Shown: positions 52,266 to 63,860, counted from the first letter of the stretch. The stretch: 64,000 bases of DNA from Malachius bipustulatus (GCA_910589415.1 OU342630.1:46656012-46720011); one strand, 5' to 3'. Numbers and translations: made by a program. The notes: generated from the letters alone by a model not told the origin.

Positions 52266-54131
52266 TTTGACTAACTAAGGAAAGTCAAATTGTGAAAGGA
52301 TACAAACAATAAGCTCAACTGCTTTAGTGTCCATTACCTTTGATAATATGCTACGAATATTGTATGTAAAATTGGCAATATCCTTATTATTGTGTGTGCT
52401 TAAAGGTTTTTTAATTTCAAACCTTTATTTTTAATTAATATAAAAGTGAATTTAGCAATCTATAAAACAATGATTTATAATCCGGAAGCCCCTTCCTTCA
52501 TTAATAATTAACACTTATCATTATGAATGCAAACATGCATACGTTATACTTTTACATAAGATATGGCACTTATTATTAATACCATGGTTTATTTATTTTT
52601 ATACCGTTGATTCCTGATTCGACATAACTCCATGCTCCATGTCATGATTCAGTTAATTTATTGCAAGCAAGGTTGCAGTTTATAATAATAATAATTCGAA
52701 TTTTCAATTCTGCAGGTTATTAATTTCAGGAATAATGAAACTTAATATCCTGTATGTGACTTTTTGTAATCAAAGAATAATAGAGGCTCGCTGTAACCAC
52801 TTTGCGGCGATGGTAGTAGGTAGCAGTCATGGCATGGCGTTTCCTTTGTGCTTGGCCTGCACGTGTTCAATAGAGATGCGAGCACTGAAAGTTGAAAGCG
52901 GTGGGCAGAAAACATCGACAGCTCCTTCGAAGCGTGTCTGAGCTGATGACCCAACACGCCCAACAGGCACAAGTTACATTCTAAAATCTAGATGAGATGC
53001 ATTGCATTGGCAACTTTTTGTCTAGACTACTTATCTAGTCTAACTAATGCCAATAGCAAAATAATTAAATTGCCAGGTACTAAAAGTAAGTATGAAAAAT
53101 CTGGTAAAAGTGATGCAGCCAGGAAAATAATATTACTATACGTATCAAGATTTATACATTTTAATAACATATACTTTGATGAAATTAAAGAAAACTTATT
53201 GAATAAAAGAAATAAAACTTCAGTGCCACGTTGACCATCCATTAGAAATAAATCTGTTGCGGAGTTCCAAACATACCCAAGAAAATTATGAAAATTTGTG
53301 GAAATAATAATGATACCGCAAAAAGAATCAACTACATATAGATTTAGTTTCATAAAAATTTTCAAATCTGAGTGACAATTTTTGGGAAAGTAATTTAGTG
53401 CCAAAAATTTAGGGCAGCGGTAAAACCTATAGTTCAAAAATATGCATCGGCGAATGTTGTAAATTTTTCATTCGAACAAAATCGAGTCATAATCTCGGTT
53501 TTTCGAAAATCACTTAATAAGTAGGTAGGTACCTAAGACCTACGTTTGGTTAACGTAAGGAATTTTCGTAATAATATAGTATTAAATTGGTAGGTACCTA
53601 CTAAATTTAATATTATTATTAAATGTGTAATAATCTTTTTAAAAAGTTATCAGTAATTAAATTACATAATAAAAACCTCATAAAGAATACGAATACTGCG
53701 TCGTAGTGACTATTTTACACCATTTTTCTCAAAAAAAAATTCAGAGATCTCTCTCGAACCCCCCTTCTCCCTGGGGATACTCCGTACCCCCCAGAGGCTT
53801 ATCCCCCTAAAGTGATCAATGATCATATTTTTTTTTAATGTAAGTTAATTAAATAATAAGGCTCCGAAATTTGTACCACTTCTGGGACCTCCTTCAAGAG
53901 CTTAGCAAAGACGGGGGCCAGGTGCCACCCCAGAATCCTTCTGGCCCATATGCACCCCAGATAAAATTTTAAATCTAAAGTCGAGATCACGGAATTTCAA
54001 GGTAACCGGCGAACTTCCATTAAGGGATTATGAGGTAGGTAACTTGTACATAATTACTTTAACATTACAAAGTTTGTTTTTTTGCTATCTTTATCGGCAA
54101 CGATGGCTTAAAATTTGGCTCACCCAGAGCT
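52266..54131. other. Stretch without an assigned gene
   Basis: It contains a 136-codon minus-strand frame (53027-53437) and an 80-codon plus frame (52992-53234), overlapping each other, neither with a known domain. A C-rich patch lies at 53755-53810, and TAGGTAGGTACCTA at 53522-53535. Confidence 0.45.
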
Positions 54132-54176
54132 CTTTGGTACGAAGGCGTAGAAGCGCCACACGAGTTTTATTTTTAA

Positions 54177-54346
54177 AATTCCGAGTTTAAACTCGGAATT
54201 CCGACTTTAAACTCGGAATTCCGAGTTCAAACTAAGAATTCCGACTTTAAACTCGGAATTCCGAGTTCAAACTCGGAATTCCGACTTTAAACTAGGAATT
54301 CCGACTTTAAACTCGGAATTCCGAGTTTAAACTCGGAATTCCGAAG
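54177..54346 (+). repeat. Left 20-bp palindromic array of copy B
   Basis: Eight tandem units, consensus AATTCCGAGTTTAAACTCGG, with G/C changes in CGACTTT variants. Both CGGAATTCCG and GAGTTTAAACTC within the unit are palindromes. Confidence 0.9.
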
Positions 54347-54669
54347 AGGGCGGGGTCTAGCCTATTATTTGCCGTCTGCGTGGCGATACAAAAATTGCCG
54401 CCCCTCGCCCCCCTCTTAAGAAGAAATGTCTACCAATGGGAGGGCAAAAACCAATTTTTTGTAGGTAAAAATTAAACACCAATAGAAACGTTATTTTAGA
54501 TTAGGTAAGTTCTGCTGCACCGCGGGGCTTATTGGTGCGAAATATATCCCCCGAAAATCAGGGGAGTTCGAGAAATTATTTTGAAAAAACAAGTGCGAAA
54601 ATGTTAATCACACTAAGCAATAACAACATTCATACTGGTAGATTTTAGCGTTACCGGACAATATATGTA

Positions 54670-56141
54670 TAGGGTGTTTCACCAGCACACCGACATAGCT
54701 TAAGGGTTGGTGTAGGTTTTCAAGATAATGATTCGGGATCTGGTTTTGAAATTTTTCTGAGGCCCTAGGCCCTTCGTTTCGATGTTACAGGGTGATTACA
54801 TGCATTTTGCCGAAATTTTTGATGAGCAGTATCTTTTGAACGAATTGATAGAATTTATGGAAATTTGGTAGATATGCTCTGCTAATGATACTTAATACCT
54901 CGCATTTTTCGTAGATTCGAAAACTGCAGGGCCGTAGTTAATTTTTTAGGTCTCTATCGGTTTTGTCAAAAAATACATGCAGGGTGTATTTTTTAAAAGT
55001 TTAGTTTAGACCATTTTCTAAAACTACATTAAAAATGCTACAATTGCGATAAAAATAATTACTGGCACCATTACACTGAATCGAGAACAAAATAAAAACT
55101 TTTAGATTTTGCACCATTTCAATGCATGTTTGTATTTTCGAAAAATCAAATATTATTTCTTAAAACTTGCATAAATATTTTGTAGTTATTTCAAATAAAC
55201 TTGCTTGATCTGCAGATTTAGCCAAGATTAGTGAAAGTTATAGATTTTTTTAGAGCTAAAAATAAGTTTTAACAAGAAAAAACTCAAGTGTTAATAAGAA
55301 CACCAACTGAACGAAGATATGGTAATTTTAATGACAAACAAACACATAAGCGTATAAGTAACACAATATAGCCCATTAACACATAAACAAATAAGTACAT
55401 AAGCGAAACAGAAAGAAAATTATCAACACAAATTTTGGGAAGAAAAACTGCAATTCAGTGCAGATAATGTTCAAACAGGCCACCATACTTTTTTGATATT
55501 TTTCTTTCTGTTTCGCTTATTTGTTTATATGCTAAAATTGTATTTTTTATACGCTTATGTGTTATTATGGGTTATCATCAAAATTACCATTTCTTCTTTT
55601 AGCTGTTTTTCTTATTAAAACTTATTGTTAGCTCGAAAAAATCTAGAGTGGTTCCTAATCTTGGCTAATTAATCTGTAGATCAAGCAAATTTATTCGAAA
55701 TAGCAACAAAATACATAAGTTTAAAAAAATCACATTTGGGTTTTCGAAAATTAGTAACAACCATAATTTGAAATTCTGAAAAAACTAAAAATTTTTCATT
55801 TTCTTCTCAATTCAGTTTAATAGTGCAAAGGAATTTTTTACCGCAATTGTAGCATTTTTCATGTAGAAAATGGTACTACACTTTGAAGAAAATGCATAAT
55901 ACAGGGTGAACTTTTTAAGAAAACCGATAGAGACCTGAAAAATTAAGTACGGTCCTGCAGTTTTCGAATCGAAGAAAAATGCGAGGTATTAAGTATCATT
56001 AGCAGAGCATATCTACGAAATTTCATTAAATTCCATCCAATGGAAGGGTCTCAGAATAATTTTAATACCAGATCCCGAATCGACTTGAAAAATTTATAAT
56101 ACCTACCTAAGCTATATGTCAGTCTGCTGGTGAACACCCTG
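54670..56141. mobile_element. TA-flanked palindromic element nested in copy B
   Basis: The ends TA|TAGGGTGTTTCACCAGCA and TGCTGGTGAACACCCTG|TA frame a 1472-bp imperfect hairpin. Arms pair throughout: GATTCGGGATCTGG / CCAGATCCCGAATC, CTAATGATACTTAATACCTC and its complement, and CATAAGCGTATAAG / CTTATGTG. A spacer of about 50 bp separates the arms near 55440-55490. It has no coding capacity. Confidence 0.78.
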
Positions 56142-56575
56142 TAGAGTTGAATGGAGTTACGTTAGAGCCAACATCTGGTCTCAATATGGTCAAAGCCTTC
56201 GTTATAAACTTTTATTATAAAACAAGCTGAATCGGGTTGTTCCGCGGCCAGAGCCATCCTAAGATATTCGGCGTCCGCAAGGGCGACTGGTAATTATCCG
56301 CCCTTTTTCATAAGATAATACATAGGATGGCTATAATGCCGGGAACAAGCCAGTGACTATTGATGGATTTAAAATTTAGTGCAGTATGGATTCAGAACTT
56401 AATACTATAAAGGTAATGTTTGTGCTACACTGTAATAACTAAGTCTATCATGATATTTTGATATTTTTTGTTATTGTTATGATTTATGATCGGATTTTTA
56501 CTTCCGCCCGCCGCCCCTATGAACTTGCCGCCTGCGTGCGGGCCAATCATAGCACACCTGCTAGGCCCGCCCCTA

Positions 56576-56740
56576 ATTCCGAGTTTAATCTCGGAATTCC
56601 GAGCTTAAATTCGGAATTCCGAGTTTAAAGTCGGAATTCCTAGTTTAAAGTCGGAATTCCGAGTTTGAACTCGGAATTCCGAGTTTAAAGTCGGAATTCC
56701 GAGTTTAAAGTCGGAATTCCGAGTTTAAACTCGGAATTTT
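56576..56740 (-). repeat. Right 20-bp palindromic array of copy B
   Basis: Eight units of the same 20-bp consensus (first unit about 56576, last about 56735), ending AATTTTAAAAATAAAACTCG at the outer terminus. Confidence 0.9.
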
Positions 56741-56783
56741 AAAAATAAAACTCGTGTGGCGCTTCTACGCCTTCGTACTTTGG

Positions 56784-57359
56784 TCCGTTCGTAGACATTT
56801 AATTTTTTTTATAATAATTATTGTTATTACCATTTCTCATGCCTGATTATGTTTATGTTTTATTGGAAACTCCTTTTTCGAAGTGAAGTGATGACGAGAA
56901 CAGAGACTTTTTGATATTCGACTTTCTGATTTGCAAAAGTGACAGTCAATATACAGTGTGTAACAGCCAAAGGGAATAAATTCTATAATAATTAAATGGA
57001 GAGATGTTCGAAAAAATGCTCGGACACGCCGACTGGGTATTTTTTGTTGCGCTTTTTTTTTCAACAAAAACTTTTCATACATGTGTCATGTAACAGTGGT
57101 CAATAATACCAACTTTCTTATTTCAAAACTAATACCCTGTATATTATTCGATTTTTGAATTCTTCAGAACATTCTAGACATTAAGTATATCTATCTTCAC
57201 CTGTTTCGGAAATATTAAGTGTTTAATATTAAGAAAAAAGAAAATTATACCATTACAGAAATTCTATAAGATGTGTATATTTTTATATAAAATTATAAAA
57301 GCATATTTTTATATAAAAGGGTATAAGATGAAATAAGAGTACGACATACTGTATTCAGT
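56784..57359. other. Spacer without a gene
   Basis: An isolated TA|CAGTGTGTAAC end at about 56951 and an ACCCTGTATA motif at about 57133 suggest eroded small elements. No pair could be matched confidently. Confidence 0.4.
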
Positions 57360-58490
57360 ATACATACTATAGTACCTATAAGGTGATCAGCAAAACTGTA
57401 TATAGGATTTTTTGTTGTTTCAAGCAGATCTTTAATATAAACAAGATAAAGAGTCGGAGATAAAATGGATCCCTGAGGTATTCAGGAATTGACAGAAAAG
57501 GTCTCTGAAAGAACTCCATCGACGGCCATCCGCAAGGAGCGACTTTCAAGGTAACTCGCCAGCCACAAACAGAACTTCTCAGGCATGCCATAAGCCTGCA
57601 TTTTTGCCAACAAATCGTTTATGCCAGATACGATCGCGGATCGAGAGCCCTAGAGATATATCAAGCGCAACTACTCGGACTTTCCAGGGTCTTCGACTGC
57701 GCTGTTCCACAGTTCCGTTATGTATGTGAGGAGGTCTCCAGTAGATCTCTGTTAAAGAAAGCCGTACTGGCGGTCGCTGATTGCATTAGATCATTCTAAG
57801 AACATCTTGAAGAGTCCACAAAAAAACAGGTGATAGCTCCGTCGCGCAATTTTTAAGTACGATAACCGGTACGTCATCGGGCCCAGAAGCTTTGTTTGGG
57901 TCCAAGGCTAACCTAATGCGCTTTATGGTCCGCTATCGGATTACAATGTCTGACATTTTGAATTCTACGGAAGGGATAATTGGCGGGCTTATTCCCTGAA
58001 AATCGAGTATGAAGAAAATAATTGCGCCAACAGGTTTGCCTTCTCAGAAGCCGTCGATGCAATAGTCCCGTCGATCCGTGTGAGTGTTGGAATGGTGGAT
58101 TTGGTGAAGTTCTGGCCTTCTCTGGTTTTGAGCTTCCTTAGTTTGGTCTATTATTTCTCTGCATCTTTTTTCGAGCACGGATGAAGTTGTGGTAATTTGT
58201 ACCGTCAGGGCTCTTTTATACTGCTGAAAAGCAAGTTGTTTGGATGCGACAGCTTCCTTGCATCTTTTATTGAACCAAGGTTTGCTGTTTGAGGGCCGTT
58301 TTTTTAAAGGAATGTAGGCTTCCATGCCAGTTAAGATGACTTTAGCAACTTCCCTAGCACAAATCATCAGTGCTGAAACAGACGCTCCTTCGTGGAAAAG
58401 CTCTGAGTGTTCCCTGAGTTCCATTTGGCCAATCTACAGTGCCATACTCTCCGCATATTTCCGAAGAAAAGGAAGGAATTGTTAAGAAAA
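57360..58490 (-). pseudogene. Non-LTR retrotransposon fragment with reverse transcriptase blocks
   Basis: Read right to left, it gives RRVWHCRLAKWN (about 58450), a 126-codon frame (58044-58424) with KKRPSNSKPWFNKRCKEAV typical of the linker before reverse transcriptase, QYGFL.QRSTGDLLTYITEL (about 57700-57770), KMQAYGMPEKFCLWLASYL, and GIPQGSILSPTLYLVYIKDL followed by NPIYSFADH (the FADD active-site block, about 57380-57480). Several frameshifts and stops break it. The sequence ends just after the FADD box, so the thumb and 3' end are lost. It fits the Jockey/CR1-like group broadly. Confidence 0.82.
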
Positions 58491-58528
58491 CATGTTTTAT
58501 CAATTCGTCCTGTATAATATTTATGTGA

Positions 58529-59295
58529 AACCCAAAAAGCGTGATCTCGTTGTAAAGACAATTCAAGTAGATTTTATATGATGTATTACTTGATATTTTC
58601 CCCCCATAATAAACAAAGGAGTAGCTACCCCTGCCAAGGGGATGAATTTAGATGGTTAAATTTGTTACCCAAAGTTGTTCACATAACCTGTTTCGGCGTC
58701 ACGTATCTTCAGTTTTCAAGTTATTAGGCCTGTTTCGTTTTTCTTTGTATTCAAGCAACACCCAAAAAGTACAGAATAGATACAATCAGAAGCTAAACTC
58801 GCCGGCGGCGCCTTTGATCTTTTAGAGACAAGCCAGACCTCTAGCGGCCATTGCTTCAGAGTAGAAACGCAAGCCCGCTACCAGCCCGCCACAGAATAGG
58901 TACAATTCTATTCTGTGGGCCCGCATTCAAAACTAATGAAAGCTCATCTCAAATCATGGCGGATCTCTATGCGCCGAGTAGAGGCGCGAACTCGGTATTT
59001 TAATTGAAGTTTATATTCTGATTGTACCTATTCTGTGCAAAAAGTGAGATATCCTTGTAAAGAGAATTTAAGTAGAGCTTTCAAACGATGTTTCACTCGA
59101 TATCTGTTCCCTATGATGATAAGAGAAGTGGTAGCTACTCCTGCCACGCGGGGATGAACTTGGGTAATTTAATTTTTAGGTAGTTAAATTCGTCACCGAA
59201 ATATGTCTCCCTCGAAAACAAAATTGACCTGTTTCGGCGTTTTCGCGCACCACTTCAGTTTTTAAGTTATTAGGCCTGTTAAGTTTTGCTTGGGT
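58529..59295. repeat. Tandem duplicate of a roughly 235-bp unit, second copy split by a MITE
   Basis: Unit 1 (58529-58760) and unit 2 (58761 onward, resuming at 59039) both run ACCCAAAAAG, then ...TTGTAAAGA.AATT.AAGTAG, ...GGTAGCTAC.CCTGCCA.G.GGATGAA, ...ACCTGTTTCGGCGT and ...AAGTTATTAGGCCTGTT. The pairing is direct, not inverted. Function is unknown; this may be a small satellite or a duplicated transposon end. Confidence 0.65.
58769..59038. mobile_element. Small MITE inserted in the tandem unit
   Basis: Inverted ends ACAGAATAGATACAATCAGAA-type (left) and the complement of ACAGAATAGGTACAATCAGA (right) enclose about 270 bp. The flanking AAAAAGT occurs at both sides (58764-58770 and 59039-59045), so the target duplication is 5-7 bp. 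The neighbouring tandem unit provides the empty-site sequence, which supports the borders. The middle holds another copy of the terminal motif (about 58890-58918). Confidence 0.68.
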
Positions 59296-60702
59296 CATCC
59301 TGTATATACAGCTTAATAAAGCAAAAAAGGAGGACATTTTTTCAAAGATGGCTGGTATTGACAAGCCTTTCTGTTGGAGTTTTAAATCCATCAAAAATTT
59401 TTTCGTCTAAAAATAGGTAAAGGAAATACTTATTTGTAACATAAATTCAGTTTTGGCCTATTAAAAATTCAATGGATAGGTATCGTATTTCAAATTTTAG
59501 AATTTCAGTCTCATTACGTCTTGAGTAGCACTACCACTATAAAAGAAGTTAGGGTATGCTAATAATAATTAAGCCGTAAACGAAGAAGAGCAGTAGCATC
59601 CAACAGAGAACACCGGGCTTTTGCTCGTTCTTGTGCACGCGAAACGGTAGCCTGATTGCATATTGCAGCCTACTGTTACTATCCTGCTGTCATCCTTGCA
59701 CGCCCAACTCGTGAATCATCGTTCTTTAAGTCGCTCTCATTTAATGCAGTGTCCTGCCCGAACTCACTTTTAATGGACTATTATTCCTCTTCTTCACGAA
59801 TCCTGGGACGCTGAAATGCGACCATTCTAGATGAAAACCAATTTACGGCCACATTAATACCCATACGAGCCGACAGTTTCATATGGTCAACGTTTTCAAT
59901 AATAAATAACAATGTTAGCGACGTACGACGACGGTCATTTTTATGTAAGCGCCTGAATGGGTGCTTTAACAAACCAGTAAGAACAACTAAATGAACTTTC
60001 AGAATACTGCATTTTATCACGAAACACGGGAAAAGGTTCAACAATGAGTATTTGTATGATGGTAGGTGTAATAGTGAGTAAATATTTGCTGGCCACTTGA
60101 TCACTGCTCTTAGGAAAGCTATAGGTAGGTATTCAATATTGATGAACATTCAGTTCAGTTAGAACTACGTCTGAAGAGAAGTTAAATTAATTCAAGGGGC
60201 GATGCTGCATATTGTGGCAATCATCATAATGAATTCGACAGGGAAGTAGATAGGTGGGTGTGGAACTGCTTTCAGCCTAAGTATAGAGAAGAGAATTAAT
60301 TAATGCGTGCATTGTCATACATGAATGGTAGAATATTTCAGCACGTGATACCTATTATTTATGGTATGGTGGTAATGCAGGTGCTTTTTTTTAAACCTGA
60401 CACTTAGAAGAAATTTTGCCATTCAATTTCTACACAGTTAATATACCTTCTATCTATGAACGTAAGTAATACTATGAACTTTGTTCTGCTACTTCTAATA
60501 ATAATAATGATTGTTTATTTGCAAGGATATTTGCAATTTTATAATGCAAGCATTCTTAGAAGCGATTTTATTGCTTAAATGAATTGGGGACGATGATAAA
60601 GAATACCACTCATCTTCAGCTGCCAGTTTCCAAAAAGCTAGAATACTCTTCATTGTGATATTTAAATAATAGTTCGTAAAAGTAGTTTTTCCAAAATATT
60701 GA
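59296..60702. other. Stretch without an assigned gene; one 122-codon frame of uncertain nature
   Basis: The minus-strand frame 59781-60149 contains VLTGLLKHPFRRLHKND and IENVDHMKLSARMGINVAV, then NWFSSRM. It may be a decayed LINE C-terminus (VLTG...LHK...VDH) or, less likely, a decayed homeodomain. No start, stop or splice context supports a working gene. Confidence 0.35.
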
Positions 60703-60749
60703 GAAAACTACGAAGGCGTAGAAGCGCCACACGAGTTTTATTTTTAAAA

Positions 60750-60853
60750 TTCCTAGTTTAAAGTCGGAATTCCGAGTTTGAACTCGGAATTCCGAGTTTA
60801 AAGTCGGAATTCCGAGTTTAAACTCGGAATTCCGAGTTTAAACTCGGAATTCC
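60750..60853 (+). repeat. Left 20-bp palindromic array of copy C
   Basis: Five tandem units AATTCCGAGTTTAAACTCGG with AAAGTCGG variants, three fewer than in copy B. Confidence 0.9.
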
Positions 60854-61180
60854 TAAGAGGGCGGGGTCTAGCCTATTATTTGCCGTCTGCGTGGCGATAC
60901 AAAAATTGCCGCCCCTCGCCCCCCTCTTAAGAAGAAATGTCTACCAATGGGAGGGCAAAAACCAATTTTTTGTAGGTAAAAATTAAACACCAATAGAAAC
61001 GTTATTTTAGATTAGGTAAGTTCTGCTGCACCGCGGGGCTTATTGGTGCGAAATATATCCCCCGAAAATCAGGGGGGTTCGAGAAATTATTTTGAAAAAA
61101 CAAGTGCGAAAATGTTAATCACACTAAGCAATAACAACATTCATACTGGTAGATTTTAGCGTTACCGGACAATATATGTA

Positions 61181-62644
61181 TAGGGTGTTTCACCAGCACA
61201 CCGACATAGCTTAAGGGTTGGTGTAGGTTTTCAAGATAATGATTCGGGATCTGGTTTTGAAATTTTTCTGAGGCCCTTCGTTTCGATGTTACAGGGTGAT
61301 TCATGCATTTTGCCGAAATTTTTGATGAGCAGTATCTTTTGAACGAATTGATAGAATTTATTGAAATTTGATAGATATGCTCTGCTAATGATACTTAATA
61401 CCTCGCATTTTTCGTCGATTCGAAAACTGCAGGGCCGTAGTTAATTTTTTAGGTCTCTATCGGTTTTGTCAAAAAATACATGCAGGGTGTATTTTTTAAA
61501 AGTTTAGTTTAAACCATTTTCTAAAACTACATTAAAAATGCTACAATTGCGATAAAAATAATTACTGGCACCATTACACTGAATCGAGAACAAAATAAAA
61601 ACTTTTAGATTTTGCACCATTTCAATGCATGTTTGTATTTTCGAAAAATCAAATATTATTTCTTAAAACTTGCATAAATATTTTGTAGTTATTTCAAATA
61701 AACTTGCTTGATCTGCAGATTTAGCCAAGATTAGTGAAAGTTATAGATTTTTTTAGAGCTAAAAATAAGTTTTAACAAGAAAAAACTCAAGTGTTAATAA
61801 GAACAACAACTGAACGAAGATATGGTAATTTTAATGACAAACAAACACATAAGCGTATAAGTAACACAATTTAGCCCATTAACACATAAACAAATAAGTA
61901 CATAAGCGAAACAGAAAGAAAAATATCAACACAAATTTTGGGAAGAAAAACTGCAATTCAGTGCAGATAATGTTCAAACAGGCCACCATACTTTTTTGAT
62001 ATTTTTCTTTCTGTTTCGCTTATTTGTTTATGTGCTAAAATTGTATTTTTTATACGCTTATGTGTTATTATGGGTTATCATCAAAATTACCATTTCTTCT
62101 TTTAGCTGTTTTTCTTATTAAAACTTATTGTTAGCTCGAAAAAATCTAGAGTGGTTCCTAATCTTGGCTAAATCTGTAGATCAAGCAAATTTATTCGAAA
62201 TAGCAACAAAATACATAAGTTTAAAAAAATCACATTTGGGTTTTCGAAAATTAGTAACAACCATAAATTGAAATTCTGAAAAAACTAAAAATTTTTCATT
62301 TTCTTCTCAATTCAGTTTAATAGTGCAAAGGAATTTTTTACCGCAATTGTAGCATTTTTCATGTAGGAAATGGTACTACACTTTGAAGAAAATGCATAAT
62401 ACAGGGTGAACTTTTTAAGAAAACCGATAGAGACCTGAAAAATTAAGTACGGTCCTGCAGTTTTCGAAACGAAGAAAAATGCGAGGTATTAAGTATCATT
62501 AGCAGAGCATATCTACGAAATTTCATTAAATTCCATCCAATGGAAGGGTCTCAGAATAATTTCAATACCAGATCCCGAATCGACTTGAAAAACTTATAAT
62601 ACCTACCTATATAAGCTATGTCAGTCTGCTGGTGAAACACCCTG
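61181..62644. mobile_element. TA-flanked palindromic element nested in copy C
   Basis: Same structure and same position within the host element as the one at 54670-56141, 1464 bp long, with intact GGTGAAACACCCTG|TA at the right end. The identical placement shows that the nesting preceded the spread of the host element. Confidence 0.8.
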
Positions 62645-63078
62645 TAGAGTTGAATGGAGTTACGTTAGAGCCAACATCTGGTCTTATTATGGTCAAAGCC
62701 TTCGTTATAAACTTTTATTATAAAACAAGCTGAATCGGGTTGTTCCGCCGCCAGAGCCATCCTAAGATATTCGGCGTCCGCAAGGGCGACTGGTAATTAT
62801 CCGCCCTTTTTCATAAGATAATACATAGGATGGCTATAATGCCGGGAACAAGCCAGTGACTATTGATGGATTTAAAATTTAGTGCAGTATGGATTCAGAA
62901 CTTAATACTATAAAGGTAATGTTTGTGCTACACTGTAATAACTAAGTCTATCATGATATTTTGATATTTTTTGTTATTGTTATGATTTATGATCGGATTT
63001 TTACTTCCGCCCGCCGCCCCTATGAACTTGCCGCCTGCGTGCGGGCCAATCATAGCACACCTGCTAGGCCCGCCCCTA

Positions 63079-63260
63079 ATTCCGAGTTTAATCTCGGAAT
63101 TCCGAGTTTAAACTCGGAATTCCGAGTTTAAAGTCGGAATTCCTAGTTTAAAGTCGGAATTCCGAGTTTAAAGTCGGAATTCCGAGTTTAAAGTCGGAAT
63201 TCCTAGTTTAAAGTCGGAATTCCGAGTTTAAAGTCGGAATTCCGAGTTTAAACTCGGAAT
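63079..63260 (-). repeat. Right 20-bp palindromic array of copy C
   Basis: Nine tandem 20-bp units, one more than in copy B, ending AATTTTAAAAATAAAACTCG. Confidence 0.9.
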
Positions 63261-63306
63261 TTTAAAAATAAAACTCGTGTGGCGCTTCTACGCCTTCGTA
63301 GAAAAC

Positions 63307-63860
63307 TACCCTGGTCGTAGACAAATTAGAGGCAGGTGAGATTTATGCGAAATAAGAACACCGACAAATTGAGATTTGCGAAATTAAAATCAACAAACAA
63401 ACAAAAAAATTACTGCAAAAAAAAACGTGAAAACGACCGTATTATTGTTGGCTTGTGAACTTATGGAAAAATTAATTTGAAATTATTCAAATTTCTTTAT
63501 GAGTTTCCCGAATTTAAAAGTGTGCAAAAAAATTGGCGCTGTAGGTGCAATAGTTTTCTCAAAGTCCTGTATGTTTGTCCAGCAAGAATAAGAAACAAAC
63601 GCTAACTTTGACCGCTTCTACAGTTGCCAATTTTTGGTAACAAAAGGAGTTAGACACTCGCATCGTGAAGATAAACAACGTAACGAGCGAATAAATAAGC
63701 AAAAAAAACAAACGAATTTATTTCAAAAAACTCCTTCAGGTTTTGCATTAAAAGAAGTGGATTTAGGCTCTTTATCATAAACCAATCCTTTTTCTTGTAA
63801 AAAATATAGAATATGGAATCGTAATTGATTCCGAGTTGTTGTGCGCCGTGGTCCAGTGAG
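63307..63860. other. Spacer without a gene
   Basis: A-rich low-complexity DNA with no open frame of note. Confidence 0.5.

Larger units (their letters stand above)
54138..56777. mobile_element. Foldback-like element, copy B, with 6-bp target duplication
   Basis: The 2640-bp element is flanked by CTTTGG at 54132-54137 and 56778-56783. Its ends are TACGAAGGCGTAGAAGCGCC and its complement, then ACGAGTTTTATTTTTAAAATT. Inside each end is an array of 20-bp units AATTCCGAGTTTAAACTCGG: eight on the left (to about 54340) and eight on the right (about 56576-56735). Each unit is self-complementary. The middle holds a nested TA-element and unique GC-richer flanks. It has no transposase gene, so it is non-autonomous. 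I cannot assign the superfamily. Confidence 0.88.
60709..63300. mobile_element. Foldback-like element, copy C, with 6-bp target duplication
   Basis: The 2592-bp element is flanked by GAAAAC at 60703-60708 and 63301-63306. The outer ends are the same as copy B. The 20-bp arrays have five units on the left and nine on the right, against eight and eight in B. The interior, including the nested TA-element, differs from copy B by only scattered substitutions and small indels (for example a 7-bp ccctagg-type difference near 61275). This shows a recent common source. Confidence 0.88.

Noticed and set aside
53027..53437. 136-codon minus-strand open frame
   Set aside because: It has no recognisable domain, is rich in F, L, I and S as expected of AT-rich noncoding DNA, and overlaps another frame on the opposite strand. 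No splice or promoter context.
54177..54346. CRISPR-like array
   Set aside because: The 20-bp units are contiguous with no spacers, in a eukaryotic sequence; they are transposon subterminal repeats.
56951..57143. A further TA|CAGTGTGT palindromic element
   Set aside because: The left end resembles others, but I could not match an inverted right end.
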